DNA from: Hyphomonas sp. UBA5111 | Lineage (GTDB): Bacteria > Pseudomonadota > Alphaproteobacteria > Caulobacterales > Hyphomonadaceae | Assembly: GCA_002414505.1 (NCBI GenBank) | Contig: DHZF01000049.1 | Coordinates: 1-21,708, forward strand | Length of the DNA: 21,708 bases | Direction of reading: 5' to 3' | Program-made: the position numbers and the translations under genes | Notes under the pieces: generated by a model | The model's input: only the letters and a program-made list of their open reading frames with translations | Database searches by the model: none | What the model was told of the DNA's origin: nothing | In this document: positions 1-8,218 of the stretch, piece by piece | Layout of the letters: every line of letters starts with the position of its first letter | How positions within the stretch are numbered: the first letter of the stretch is position 1

Positions 1-906
1 AAGGTCCGCGCCGAATACGACATCCCAGCGAATGCCTGGTATTTCGAGGACAACCGGAATGGGGCCATGCCCTTCGCCGTCCTGTCGGAGATTGCGCTGC
101 AGCCGTGTGGCTGGCTCGCCAGCCATTGCGGCTTTGCCTTGTCCGGCAATCTGAAATTCCGGAATCTCGAAGGCGATGGTGTCCTGCATCGCGAGCTTCG
201 CCCGGGCGATGGGACGATGGTCGTTGAAAGCGAGCTGACGGCCTTCTCCCGTGTCGGGCCGATGACCATTGTGACCTTCAGCGTTGTGGTCACGCTAGCC
301 TCTGGCGAACCGGTGCTGGACCTGACAACCCAGTTCGGCTTTTTCCCAGCTGCCGCGCTCGTGCGTCAGGCCGGCCTGTCAGCCAAGCCACATTTCTCCG
401 CTGCGTTCGACCTGCCGGGCGAAAAAGTGAAGACGCGCCAGATTGAAAAGCGCCTTCCACGCGGCAAGATGCGCATGCTGGACACAGTCGACTATTTCAA
501 CCCGACCGGCGGAGAGGCCGGGCTCGGCCTGATCCGGGGCCGCCAAGCAGTCGATCCGAATGCGTGGTACTTCAAGGCGCACTTCTATCAGGACCCGGTC
601 CAGCCGGGGTCGCTCGGCCTTGATGCGCTCGCGCAATTGCTGGCGCGCGCCATTCTGCTCAAGGGGCTGGATGAGGGCATGAGCGACCCGCACTTTGAAA
701 CCATTGCGACCGGCGCGCCGTTCAAATGGAGCTATCGCGGACAGGTGACGCCGGACAAGAAAGAAGTCGTTACCGTGATGGAGATTGTTTCCATGGAGGA
801 ACGCGACAAGGGCTGGTTGGTCACTGCGCGGGGCAGCCTGTGGCGGGATGGGTTGCGGGTTTACGAAGTCGGACCATACAGCCTCGCCCTTGTTGATCGC
901 GGCTAA
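1..906 (+). CDS. C-terminal part of a PfaC-like polyunsaturated fatty acid/polyketide synthase (tandem FabA-like dehydratase domains), 5' truncated by the window
   Basis: The frame is open from base 1, so the ATG at 67 is internal and the gene begins outside the window. The visible 301 residues hold two hot-dog dehydratase units. The first carries the PfaC-type stretch MPFAVLSEIALQPCGWL (bases 67-117) followed by FRNLEGDG. The second has the FabA-type active-site segment HFYQDPVQPGSLGLDAL, with the catalytic-type His at bases 580-582. In PfaC-type synthases such domains dehydrate and isomerise 3-hydroxyacyl-ACP intermediates during polyunsaturated chain synthesis. The adjacent phosphopantetheinyl transferase supports a carrier-protein-dependent synthase. 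The product cannot be fixed from this fragment: long-chain PUFA, a related polyketide or a glycolipid acyl chain are all possible. The stop codon overlaps the stop of the opposite-strand PPTase gene by 4 bases. Confidence 0.85.
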   Translation, partial: KVRAEYDIPANAWYFEDNRNGAMPFAVLSEIALQPCGWLASHCGFALSGNLKFRNLEGDGVLHRELRPGDGTMVVESELTAFSRVGPMTIVTFSVVVTLASGEPVLDLTTQFGFFPAAALVRQAGLSAKPHFSAAFDLPGEKVKTRQIEKRLPRGKMRMLDTVDYFNPTGGEAGLGLIRGRQAVDPNAWYFKAHFYQDPVQPGSLGLDALAQLLARAILLKGLDEGMSDPHFETIATGAPFKWSYRGQVTPDKKEVVTVMEIVSMEERDKGWLVTARGSLWRDGLRVYEVGPYSLALVDRG

Positions 907-1577
907 CCGGTCTCGAGCGCAAGGCCGACCATGATTTCCCCATGAAGGGACCAAGAGATCGTGAAGGCGTGGCCTGCAGCCTGAACCTCTGCGTGGACCG
1001 TTTCGCCCAAAATGAAATCCTCTGGCAGGCCGATGCGAGGCGCGCCCATCCGGAAGCCCTGTCCGGCGGCTTTCATGATGGCCTCCTTGGCCGTCCAGAT
1101 ACGGTAGAAGGGAAGGAGGGCGACGCCGTCTTCAAGCTGGGTCAGCAAACGTGATTCCGATGGGGCGCAGACCATCGATACCATCTGGTGCCAATCGATG
1201 GCACGGACTCGCTCTATGTCTATCCCGATGGCGGCCTCATGGGAGAGCGCAAAGGCGGACCAGCCTTCCGTGCGGGATATGGAGAGGCACATGTCCGGAT
1301 CAAAGGAAAGAAAAGGAGCGCCCAAGGCATCATGTTCGATGATGATCTCCGCCGATTGGCGTTCGAGATGGTCGGAAAGCCCGGCGCGGACTGCTCGGAA
1401 AGACCGCTCAAGATTCGTGCGTTTGGCGGGATGGACCAGCTTTTCGAGGCGCGCCTGCTCTGCACCCGTCAGGGGCGAAGGCGGCTGCGGCGCAAACGAA
1501 TGGTCCAGCACCCAGGCCGACAGGTCAGGCCACAATTGCGCCCCGGATTGGGGTAAAGGGAAGGGGAGCTGGGTCAT
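903..1577 (-). CDS. 4'-phosphopantetheinyl transferase, Sfp/PfaE-like
   Basis: This 224-residue cytosolic enzyme would move the phosphopantetheine arm of coenzyme A onto a serine of acyl carrier domains. The diagnostic signatures of the Sfp superfamily are present: GIDIE at residues 118-122 (Mg-binding Asp120 and Glu122) and WTAKEA at 161-166, whose Glu is the third metal ligand. The N-terminal half has the usual Sfp-like region ending in SISRTEGWSAFAL. Length is normal for the family. It is tail to tail with the PUFA/polyketide synthase gene, which suggests that synthase as its substrate; the pairing resembles pfaE with pfaABCD elsewhere. No clear Shine-Dalgarno sequence precedes the ATG at 1577. 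It could also serve other carrier proteins in the cell. Confidence 0.88.
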   Translation of the reverse strand: MTQLPFPLPQSGAQLWPDLSAWVLDHSFAPQPPSPLTGAEQARLEKLVHPAKRTNLERSFRAVRAGLSDHLERQSAEIIIEHDALGAPFLSFDPDMCLSISRTEGWSAFALSHEAAIGIDIERVRAIDWHQMVSMVCAPSESRLLTQLEDGVALLPFYRIWTAKEAIMKAAGQGFRMGAPRIGLPEDFILGETVHAEVQAAGHAFTISWSLHGEIMVGLALETG

Positions 1578-1720
1578 GTGAGATGGGCTGCAATAGATAT
1601 GCCGGTTAGGCGTGAAGCGGAGAGAGGGTTTACCCCTCTGCAGCCAAGAATATGCATAAGCCGCGCATTTCCGCTAGAAGGCGGTCTGAACCAGCTCAGT
1701 ATGAGGATCCCGCGCCGAAT
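1578..1720. promoter_or_regulatory. Divergent intergenic region between the PPTase gene and dusA
   Basis: These 143 bases separate two divergent start codons and must hold both promoters, but I see no convincing -35/-10 pair. A small inverted repeat, AGAGGG (1623-1628) and CCCTCT (1634-1639), has a 5-base loop. If dusA started at the upstream in-frame ATG at 1652, part of this region would be coding, but that extension does not look like the DusA family. Confidence 0.35.
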
Positions 1721-2698
1721 ATGTCTTCCAGCCTGTCATATACATTTTCCATTGCCCCCATGATGGACTGGACCGACCGGCATTGCCGCATGTTCCATCG
1801 GAGCCTGTCGAAACATGCGCTGCTCTGGTCGGAAATGGTGACCGCTGATGCCGTCATTCATGGCGACCGTGAGCGCCTGATTGGTTATTCCGACGCCGAG
1901 CATCCCATCGTGTTGCAACTCGGCGGCAACGAGCCGGCAAAGCTCGCCGAAGCGGCCGCCATTGCCGAGCAGTTCGGCTATGACGAGGTGAATATCAATT
2001 GCGGCTGTCCGTCCGACCGGGTCCAGTCCGGCGCCTTCGGGGCCTGCCTGATGGCGCGGCCGGAGGAGGTCGCAGCGTGCGTCAGCGCCATGCGGGCGCG
2101 GGTGTCGATCCCTGTCACGGTAAAGTGCCGAATCGCCATTGATGATCTGCCAGCGGAAGAAACCTTGTTCGGCTTTGTCGAAAAAGTCAGCGCGGCAGGA
2201 TGCGAGGTCTTCACCGTCCATGCCCGCAAGGCCTGGCTGAAAGGGCTGAGCCCGAAGGAAAACCGGGATATCCCGCCGCTTGATTATGCCCTCGTCGAGC
2301 GTCTCAAGGCGGCGCGGCCTGACCTGACCATCATCCTGAATGGCGGGATCACTACAATCGACCAATGCCGCGAGCATCTGGATGTCTTCGACGGTGTCAT
2401 GCTCGGCCGGGCCGCCTATCAATCGCCCGCCTTGCTGGGAGAGGTGGACGCGGCCCTGTTCGGCAAGGGCGAACCGGTTTCGCCGCAAGCCGCCATTGAG
2501 GTTTACCGTCCCTACATGGCTGCGCGTCTGGCCGAAGGGGTGGGCCTGCACGCCATGACCCGCCACATGCTGGGCCTGTTCAATGGCCAGCCGGGTGCGC
2601 GGCGATGGCGCCGGACGCTGTCGGAAAAGGCCGTGCGCAAGGGCGCCGGTCTCGAAGTGCTCGATGAAGCTTTGAGCGCTGTCCTGCTCGACGCTTGA
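1721..2698 (+). CDS. dusA: tRNA-dihydrouridine synthase A
   Basis: This FMN-dependent enzyme reduces uridine to dihydrouridine in the D-loop of tRNA. The TIM-barrel signatures are clear: IAPMMDWTDRH near the N-terminus (residues 11-21), the catalytic segment NINCGCPSDRV (91-101, catalytic Cys probably Cys96), FTVHARKAWLKGLSPKENR for tRNA/substrate contacts, and NGGI plus GVMLGRAAY for FMN phosphate binding. These fit DusA rather than DusB or DusC. The ATG at 1721 gives 325 residues, near the family norm; an in-frame ATG at 1652 would add 23 residues of arginine-rich, family-unlike sequence. GAGGA at 1703-1707 is a possible but distant ribosome binding site. Confidence 0.93.
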   Translation: MSSSLSYTFSIAPMMDWTDRHCRMFHRSLSKHALLWSEMVTADAVIHGDRERLIGYSDAEHPIVLQLGGNEPAKLAEAAAIAEQFGYDEVNINCGCPSDRVQSGAFGACLMARPEEVAACVSAMRARVSIPVTVKCRIAIDDLPAEETLFGFVEKVSAAGCEVFTVHARKAWLKGLSPKENRDIPPLDYALVERLKAARPDLTIILNGGITTIDQCREHLDVFDGVMLGRAAYQSPALLGEVDAALFGKGEPVSPQAAIEVYRPYMAARLAEGVGLHAMTRHMLGLFNGQPGARRWRRTLSEKAVRKGAGLEVLDEALSAVLLDA

Positions 2699-2728
2699 GG
2701 TAAAGAGGTTTTAACTTTTCGGAATTTC

Positions 2729-2743
2729 GTTCTTTATTTGTTC
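2729..2743 (+). promoter_or_regulatory. LexA (SOS) box upstream of comM, GTTC-N7-GTTC
   Basis: The 15 bases GTTCTTTATTTGTTC match exactly the direct-repeat LexA operator of Alphaproteobacteria, GTTC-N7-GTTC. The box lies 45 bases upstream of the comM ATG in an AT-rich patch between dusA and comM. comM is a known member of alphaproteobacterial LexA regulons. A second box of the same form precedes recN in this window. Confidence 0.8.
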
Positions 2744-2788
2744 GTGGCAATCTGTTAACCATTTGCTCCATGCCGACTGGGGTTGGAG

Positions 2789-4357
2789 ATGGTTTGCAGG
2801 GTTACGACATTTGCCTTTGAAGGCGTAGACGCCCAGCCGGTGGACGTGCAGGTCCAGATGGCGGGCGGCCAACCGGCCTTTCATATTGTGGGCCTTCCGG
2901 ACAAGGCGGTCGGCGAAAGCCGGGAGCGGGTGAGGGCCGCCTTTGCCTCGCTCGGCCTCGCCTTGCCCCCCAAACGCGTCATCGTGAACCTCGCGCCCGC
3001 TGATCTGCCTAAGGAGGGCAGCCATTACGATCTCGCCATCGCGCTCGCCATCCTCGCCATGATGGGGGTGGTTCCCGCCGACCAGCTGGAATCCTACGCC
3101 GCCATCGGGGAATTGTCGCTCGACGGCGCGCTGGGCGAAACGCTCGGCGTCCTGCCAGCTGCGATGGCAGCAGAAGCGATGGATCTGCAACTCATCTGCC
3201 CACAGATTTGCGGTGCCGAAGCAGCCTGGGCCGGGGGCAGCGTAATCGGCGCCACGGGTCTGATTGCCCTGATCAATCATTTCACAGGGCGCAGCGTGAT
3301 CAGCCCTCCCCGGCCGGGCGAATTGGCAACGCCGCCGGCAGGCCCGGACCTGCGTGATGTGAAAGGGCAGGAAGGGGCCAAGCGCGCGCTGGAAATCGCG
3401 GCCGCCGGGGGTCATAATCTCCTCTTCTGCGGGCCGCCGGGATCGGGCAAGTCCATGCTGGCCCAGCGACTGGCGGGCATCCTGCCACCGCTGTCTGCCC
3501 GTGAATTGCTGGAAGTGTCGCAAATCCAGTCGATTGCGGGCTTGCTGGAACGCGGGCGCCTGTCGCGGCGACGGCCGTTTCGCGCGCCGCATCATTCGGC
3601 CTCGATGGCCGCCCTCGTCGGCGGAGGCATCAAGGCGAAGCCGGGGGAGGTGTCCCTCGCGCATCACGGTGTCCTGTTCCTGGATGAATTGCCGGAGTTT
3701 CCGGCGACGGTACTCGACAGTTTGCGACAGCCTCTCGAAGCCGGGGAAGCTGTCGTGGCACGCGCCAACCGGCATGTCCGGTATCCCGCGCGTTTCCAGC
3801 TGATCGCCGCGATGAATCCCTGCCGCTGTGGGGGTGGTCCGGGCGCAGCTGCCTGCCGGCGCGGGCCCCGCTGTGCCCAGCAATACCAGGCGCGGCTTTC
3901 CGGGCCCTTCCTTGACCGGATCGACCTCTATTATGACACGCCTCCGGTGACGGCTGTCGACCTTGCTCTGCCGCCGCCATCGGAGGGGTCTGCCGAAGTG
4001 CGGGACCGGGTGGCTCGCGCGCGGGATATCCAGACCGAACGGCTCTCTCATCTGGCCAGTGACACCTGCCGATCCGTCAATGCCGACACGCCTCTGCCGG
4101 AACTGGAAAAATCTGCGGCGCCCGATGAGGCGGGTGCGGCGCTGCTGGCCGACGCGGCCGCACGGCTGCAATTGACGGCGCGAGGCTACAGCCGCGTCCT
4201 CAAAGTCGCGCGGACGATTGCCGATCTTGAGGGCTGCGATGGTGTGCGGCGACTCCATATCGCCGAAGCGCTCTCCTATCGGCATCGCCCGCCCGGTATG
4301 GCCAAACCGGCTATTTCGCAGCCGCAGGGGGCGGCCTCTGGGGGCCTGGTCGGTTAA
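2789..4357 (+). CDS. comM: YifB/ComM-family Mg-chelatase-like AAA+ ATPase
   Basis: The 522-residue protein begins with the ChlI-like domain typical of ComM (VTTFAFEGVDAQPVDVQVQ, then IVGLPDKAVGESRERVRAA). The AAA+ core has Walker A GPPGSGKS (about residues 215-222) and a Walker B-like LFLDELPEF. A Cys-rich stretch, NPCRCGG followed by further cysteines, and a C-terminal Mg-chelatase domain complete it. ComM is a hexameric helicase promoting branch migration during integration of incoming single-stranded DNA. I chose the ATG at 2789 because family members start MVxRVTT; an in-frame TTG at 2783 would add two residues. GGGG at 2779-2782 is the likely ribosome binding site. The upstream LexA box predicts DNA-damage induction. 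The histidine kinase gene follows after 37 bases. Confidence 0.93.
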   Translation: MVCRVTTFAFEGVDAQPVDVQVQMAGGQPAFHIVGLPDKAVGESRERVRAAFASLGLALPPKRVIVNLAPADLPKEGSHYDLAIALAILAMMGVVPADQLESYAAIGELSLDGALGETLGVLPAAMAAEAMDLQLICPQICGAEAAWAGGSVIGATGLIALINHFTGRSVISPPRPGELATPPAGPDLRDVKGQEGAKRALEIAAAGGHNLLFCGPPGSGKSMLAQRLAGILPPLSARELLEVSQIQSIAGLLERGRLSRRRPFRAPHHSASMAALVGGGIKAKPGEVSLAHHGVLFLDELPEFPATVLDSLRQPLEAGEAVVARANRHVRYPARFQLIAAMNPCRCGGGPGAAACRRGPRCAQQYQARLSGPFLDRIDLYYDTPPVTAVDLALPPPSEGSAEVRDRVARARDIQTERLSHLASDTCRSVNADTPLPELEKSAAPDEAGAALLADAAARLQLTARGYSRVLKVARTIADLEGCDGVRRLHIAEALSYRHRPPGMAKPAISQPQGAASGGLVG

Positions 4358-4394
4358 ATGAATGATAAAGGCTTTGCGATAGGGCTGGCATCCT

Positions 4395-5876
4395 ATGACG
4401 GATGCACCCAAGCCCCCCGCCAAGCCGGAAGACACCTTCCTCGCGACGGCCAGCCACGAAATCCGGACGCCGCTCAACGGCATTCTCGGGACCGTTTCCC
4501 TGTTGCTGGAGACCGAGCTTGCTCCAGCCCAGCGCGAATATGCCGAAGCTATCCGGATGAGCGGTGCCCGCCTTCTGGATCTGCTCAACAATGTGCTGGA
4601 TTATGCCCGGCTGGATGCCTCGGCGGTGGAACTGGAGGTCGAGAATTTCTGCCCGGTCCGGCTTGGCCGTGAAGTGATCGAACTGCTCAGTCCGCGCGCG
4701 CATGCAGCCGGGCTCGATCTGGCTGTCCGGGCCCAACCCCTGCCGATGCCGACCTATTCCGGCGATGCAGGCCGTATTCGTCAGATCCTGTTCAATCTGG
4801 TGGGGAACGCGCTCAAATTCACCCGGCAGGGCTCGGTCCTGCTGGACATCATTGACCGGCAGGAGGGGCTGGAATTCCGGGTCATCGATACGGGGCCGGG
4901 TATTGCCGAATCCGACCGGGCCCAGCTGTTTCGCGCCTTTACCCAATCGGCCACGCAAGATGCGTACAAGGATGGCGGCGTCGGGCTCGGCCTCGCCATC
5001 GTCAAGCGCCTGACGGAACTCCTCGGTGGGTGGGTGGATATTGACGGCGCCCCGGGCGTGGGCACTGCCTTTACTGTCTTCCTGCCCTTGCCGCGTGCCG
5101 ACATGCCCTCGACTCATGATCTGCCCAATCTGGATATGACTGTGGGGCTGGTTGGGCTTCCGGGTGCCACCGCGCTCGCGGCCGCCTCGGCCCTGTGCGG
5201 ATCAAAGGCCACGCCTTACATGATCGATCCGGTTTCGGGCCGGGTCCCCGCCCATGTCGATGTCCTGTTGATCGGGGCAGATCTGCGCGAGAAGCTGGTC
5301 AGGGAATTTGCGCGCCAGCGTCCCACCCTGGTCGTGCTGCGTCCTGAAGACCGGGGCGCAATTGAGCGTTTCCGGAGCCTCGGATGTGCCGGATGGCTGG
5401 TGCGTCCCCTCCGGGCGTCCTCGATTGCGGAACGCGTCTTTGTCATCCAGTCCGGCGAACAGGCGATTGATGAGCCCGTGCAACAGACCGGGGCAGGGCA
5501 TGTGCTGATTGCCGATGATAATCCGGTAAACGCATTGATCGCACGCCGCGCCTTGGAATCGGCTGGTTTTAGCGTCACTGTGGCTTCCACCGGAAGCGAG
5601 GCCGTGGAGACTGCAACGCAAATGAACTTTGCCCTCATCCTTATGGATCTGCGCATGCCCGTGATGGATGGCTTTGAAGCCATGCGGCGCATTCGGGAAA
5701 CCGGGTCCACCGTGCCCATGATCGCCATCTCGGCAGAAATGAATTCCAGTATCGAACGTCAGGCCCGCGCGGCCGGCGCGAGCAGCGTCGCGGCCAAGCC
5801 TCTCGATGCTGAAGCCCTTCGCAGCCTGGCGTTGCACTGGACGAGTGAGCCGACCCGGCACGAAGGCGCTGCATGA
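4395..5876 (+). CDS. Soluble hybrid sensor histidine kinase with pseudoreceiver-like and receiver domains
   Basis: The 493-residue protein starts almost directly with the HisKA dimerisation domain: the phosphoacceptor is His21 in SHEIRTPLNG. The ATPase domain follows, with N-box NLVGNALKF (134-142), G1 DTGPG (165-169) and G2 GGVGLGL (194-200). Residues about 247-350 look receiver-like in length and hydrophobic pattern but lack an obvious phosphoacceptor motif. The C-terminal receiver (369-482) has the acidic pair DD, Asp418 in LMDLRMPVMDG, and conserved Lys468. There is no transmembrane segment and no N-terminal PAS or GAF domain, so any input must come from a partner or the middle domain. 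The stop overlaps the start of the AmpG-like gene (ATGA, 5873-5876), implying translational coupling. The output partner is not visible here. Confidence 0.88.
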   Translation: MTDAPKPPAKPEDTFLATASHEIRTPLNGILGTVSLLLETELAPAQREYAEAIRMSGARLLDLLNNVLDYARLDASAVELEVENFCPVRLGREVIELLSPRAHAAGLDLAVRAQPLPMPTYSGDAGRIRQILFNLVGNALKFTRQGSVLLDIIDRQEGLEFRVIDTGPGIAESDRAQLFRAFTQSATQDAYKDGGVGLGLAIVKRLTELLGGWVDIDGAPGVGTAFTVFLPLPRADMPSTHDLPNLDMTVGLVGLPGATALAAASALCGSKATPYMIDPVSGRVPAHVDVLLIGADLREKLVREFARQRPTLVVLRPEDRGAIERFRSLGCAGWLVRPLRASSIAERVFVIQSGEQAIDEPVQQTGAGHVLIADDNPVNALIARRALESAGFSVTVASTGSEAVETATQMNFALILMDLRMPVMDGFEAMRRIRETGSTVPMIAISAEMNSSIERQARAAGASSVAAKPLDAEALRSLALHWTSEPTRHEGAA

Positions 5877-7597
5877 GCGATACGTCGGCGCCAACGCCTC
5901 CCGCGGTGCGTGAGCCTTCACGCGCCGTCCGCGCGCTGAAGGCGCTGAAGGACCGCCGCATGGCGGCGATGCTGATCCTGTCCTTCGCGGCCAGCATTCC
6001 CTATGGCGCTGTCGTTGGCGTCCTCTCTGCTTGGCTGACACAGGAAGGCATCGATACGGACACGATCGGCGTGCTCGCCCTCGTATCTCTCGGCTATTCC
6101 TTCAAATATCTCTGGGCCCCGATGTTTGGTCGCGCCCGGAACGTGCCCTTCCTGCGTATTGGCGGGCGCCGGTCATGGCTGGTCGTCTGTCAGTCGGTGA
6201 TCGCCTTGCTCCTGATTGTGCTGGCTTTCAGCAATCCGCCCCAGAATATCGGCCTGGTGGCACTGATCTGTTTCGTCATCACAATCATTGGTCCGACACA
6301 TGATCTGATCCTTGATGCCTGGCGGATCGAAGTGGCCCGGTCTGAAGAAGACAAGGACCTCATGTCCGCCCTCTATCAGTTCGGCTACAAATCCGGCGGA
6401 TTCATCTCCGGCTTCCTGGCCCTGCTGGTCGCCGCGCGTGTCGGATGGACCGTGTCCTATGTGATGATGTCGGTGTTCATCGCCTTGACGGTGCTCGGCA
6501 GTTTGCTGGCGCCGGAACCGGAATCTTCTTCCCGCCCCGATACGAGCCGGATGAGTTTCCTGCCCTCCCTTCGCCGCAGGGTGACCTTGCCGGCCGTGGC
6601 CGTCGTTGCGGCCAGCTGGCTGGTTGGCTTCACCCTGATCGGGACGTTTGTCGTGCGTAAACTGGCGCTGGGCGCGGATATTTCCTCGCGCGTGTTCGTC
6701 TCTGAACAGGGACCGATCATTGTCCTGCTCACAGTCGTGCTGCCTGCAGTGGTCGCCGCCTTGCTCGTCTTCACGCAAAAGGCGGTTGCCACCGAGGCGC
6801 CGCTCCTGATCGCCGGGCAAGGCCGGGGCGACAAGCTGTTGGCAACGCTATTCCGGGCGATCTTCGATCCGTTGATGGAGCTGATTTCCCGGCTCGGCTG
6901 GTGGACGATCCTCGTCCTCGCGCTGGCGCTGACCTACCGGTTCACGGATGCAGTCTGGGGCTCGTTTGCCTATCCCTTCTACCTGCGCGCCGACCTCGAT
7001 GCGCTCGGGCACACGCTGGACGATGTGGCCATTGCCTCGAAATTCTTCGGCGTCGTTGCCACCATTCTCGGCTCGCTGATCGGTGCGACGCTGATTGCGG
7101 TGCTGGGTCGGATGCCAGTCTTCTTTGTCGGCGGGATCGTCGCAGCGGCGACCAATCTGCTCTATGCGGACCTCGCTGCCGGCTCCGCGACCGTGGACGC
7201 CTTCCTCGCTTTCACCCATCTCGACGCGCCCCTGATTACGTTTGCCGACTGGGCGGCAAAACTTCAGCCGGAGGAGGTAGCGCTCGCCTCCGACCAGGGC
7301 CAGCGCATGGCGCGCCTGATGGTGACGATCTTCGCGGAAAACATTGCGGGCGGCTTCGCGCTCGTGGCGATGACAGCTTATCTCACCTCCGTGGTCAATC
7401 CGCGCTTTGCGGCCGTGCAATATGCGCTGCTTGCCTCGCTCACCATGCTGATCGGCACGCTGGGGCGTCCCTGGCTCGGCGAGATGATCGAGCAGAACGG
7501 GTTCTACGATGTCTTCATCATCACCTTCTGGCTCGGGGGTGTCGCCGTGGCGCTCAGTGCCATAGAGTGGGCGCGTCAGGCCTATCTCAAGCGATAG
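5873..7597 (+). CDS. AmpG-family muropeptide permease (MFS transporter)
   Basis: This 574-residue integral membrane protein has a major-facilitator fold with roughly twelve or more hydrophobic segments. Its N-terminal half reads like AmpG: GVLSAWLTQEGIDTDTIG, then SFKYLWAPMFGR, a GGRRSW turn, and THDLILDAWRIE, matching the family's SQDIxIDAxR segment. AmpG proteins import GlcNAc-anhydroMurNAc peptides released from the cell wall, for recycling and for induction of beta-lactamase in some bacteria. The protein is somewhat longer than E. coli AmpG, with an extra cytoplasmic or periplasmic stretch in the second half (about residues 430-475). It is translationally coupled to the upstream kinase gene. 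Substrate is inferred from family only; related importers exist. Confidence 0.82.
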   Translation: MSDTSAPTPPAVREPSRAVRALKALKDRRMAAMLILSFAASIPYGAVVGVLSAWLTQEGIDTDTIGVLALVSLGYSFKYLWAPMFGRARNVPFLRIGGRRSWLVVCQSVIALLLIVLAFSNPPQNIGLVALICFVITIIGPTHDLILDAWRIEVARSEEDKDLMSALYQFGYKSGGFISGFLALLVAARVGWTVSYVMMSVFIALTVLGSLLAPEPESSSRPDTSRMSFLPSLRRRVTLPAVAVVAASWLVGFTLIGTFVVRKLALGADISSRVFVSEQGPIIVLLTVVLPAVVAALLVFTQKAVATEAPLLIAGQGRGDKLLATLFRAIFDPLMELISRLGWWTILVLALALTYRFTDAVWGSFAYPFYLRADLDALGHTLDDVAIASKFFGVVATILGSLIGATLIAVLGRMPVFFVGGIVAAATNLLYADLAAGSATVDAFLAFTHLDAPLITFADWAAKLQPEEVALASDQGQRMARLMVTIFAENIAGGFALVAMTAYLTSVVNPRFAAVQYALLASLTMLIGTLGRPWLGEMIEQNGFYDVFIITFWLGGVAVALSAIEWARQAYLKR

Positions 7598-7601
7598 GTG
7601 A

Positions 7602-7622
7602 GGGGCCCGGCTTGTCGGCCCC
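7602..7622 (+). other. Intercistronic hairpin downstream of the AmpG-like gene
   Basis: GGGGCC (7602-7607) and GGCCCC (7617-7622) form a 6-bp GC stem with a 9-base loop. No T-run follows, so it is not a convincing intrinsic terminator. It could stabilise the upstream message or partly separate expression of the lipoprotein gene. Confidence 0.4.
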
Positions 7623-7641
7623 AAAGTCCGGAGGAATATTC

Positions 7642-8112
7642 ATGCGTTTAGTCCTGATTGCGCTCGTCCTGCCTTTCGCTCTTGCGGCTTGCGCGACCTC
7701 CCCATCCGCTCCAGCCGGCGTAACGGCCGGGATGGAAACGAACGAGGCCGCAGCGATTACGGCGATGCTGGAGGCTCAGGATGAAGCATGGAATCGCGGG
7801 GACATTCCGGCCTTCATGGACGGCTACTGGAAATCCCCGGACCTTCGTTTCGCGTCCGGCGGAAACATCGCGCGCGGCTGGGACGCGACGCTGCAACGGT
7901 ATGAAACACGCTACGACACGCCCGCTAAGATGGGCACACTTGTGACGTCCGATTATGAGATCGATATCCTGTCGTCCGACGCCGCCATTGCGCATGGCCG
8001 CTGGATGCTGGAGATCGAAGGCGACAACCCGTCCGGGCTCTATACGCTGGTCCTCCGCAAGATCGAGGGCGACTGGGTGATTGTTTCCGATACGACCACG
8101 TCTGCCGACTAG
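7642..8112 (+). CDS. Small NTF2-like (DUF4440/SnoaL-type) lipoprotein
   Basis: The 156-residue product has a lipoprotein signal: a short hydrophobic segment ending in LAAC with Cys17 as the lipidation site. The mature part resembles DUF4440/SnoaL-like cone-fold proteins: a helix with MLEAQDEAWNRGDIPAFMDGYW, then alternating strands ending in YTLVLRKIEGDWVIVSDTTT. Such proteins bind small molecules or act as accessory domains; no specific reaction can be assigned. The ATG at 7642 is decided by a strong ribosome binding site, GGAGGA at 7630-7635, 6 bases upstream. The reading frame is open further upstream, but that part is only the shadow of the permease gene. It is probably anchored in the inner or outer membrane facing the periplasm. 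Confidence 0.85.
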   Translation: MRLVLIALVLPFALAACATSPSAPAGVTAGMETNEAAAITAMLEAQDEAWNRGDIPAFMDGYWKSPDLRFASGGNIARGWDATLQRYETRYDTPAKMGTLVTSDYEIDILSSDAAIAHGRWMLEIEGDNPSGLYTLVLRKIEGDWVIVSDTTTSAD

Positions 8113-8218
8113 CGGGCCGCACGGGTCCCGGCCAGAGCCACGACATGTCTTGGCAGCTGGTGCGGTTGCGGGCAAAACGCCGTATGGCCTCACGACCGAA
8201 GGGGACCCGGCTCAGACC

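Noticed and set aside
2711..4591. Open frame of 626 codons on the minus strand
   Set aside because: It lies wholly opposite comM and the kinase start, is rich in Arg, His and Gln as GC-rich shadows are, and shows no domain.
6901..8112. 403-codon plus-strand frame ending with the lipoprotein
   Set aside because: Only the part from 7642 is real; the upstream part is a frame shadow of the permease gene and lies before a strong ribosome binding site.
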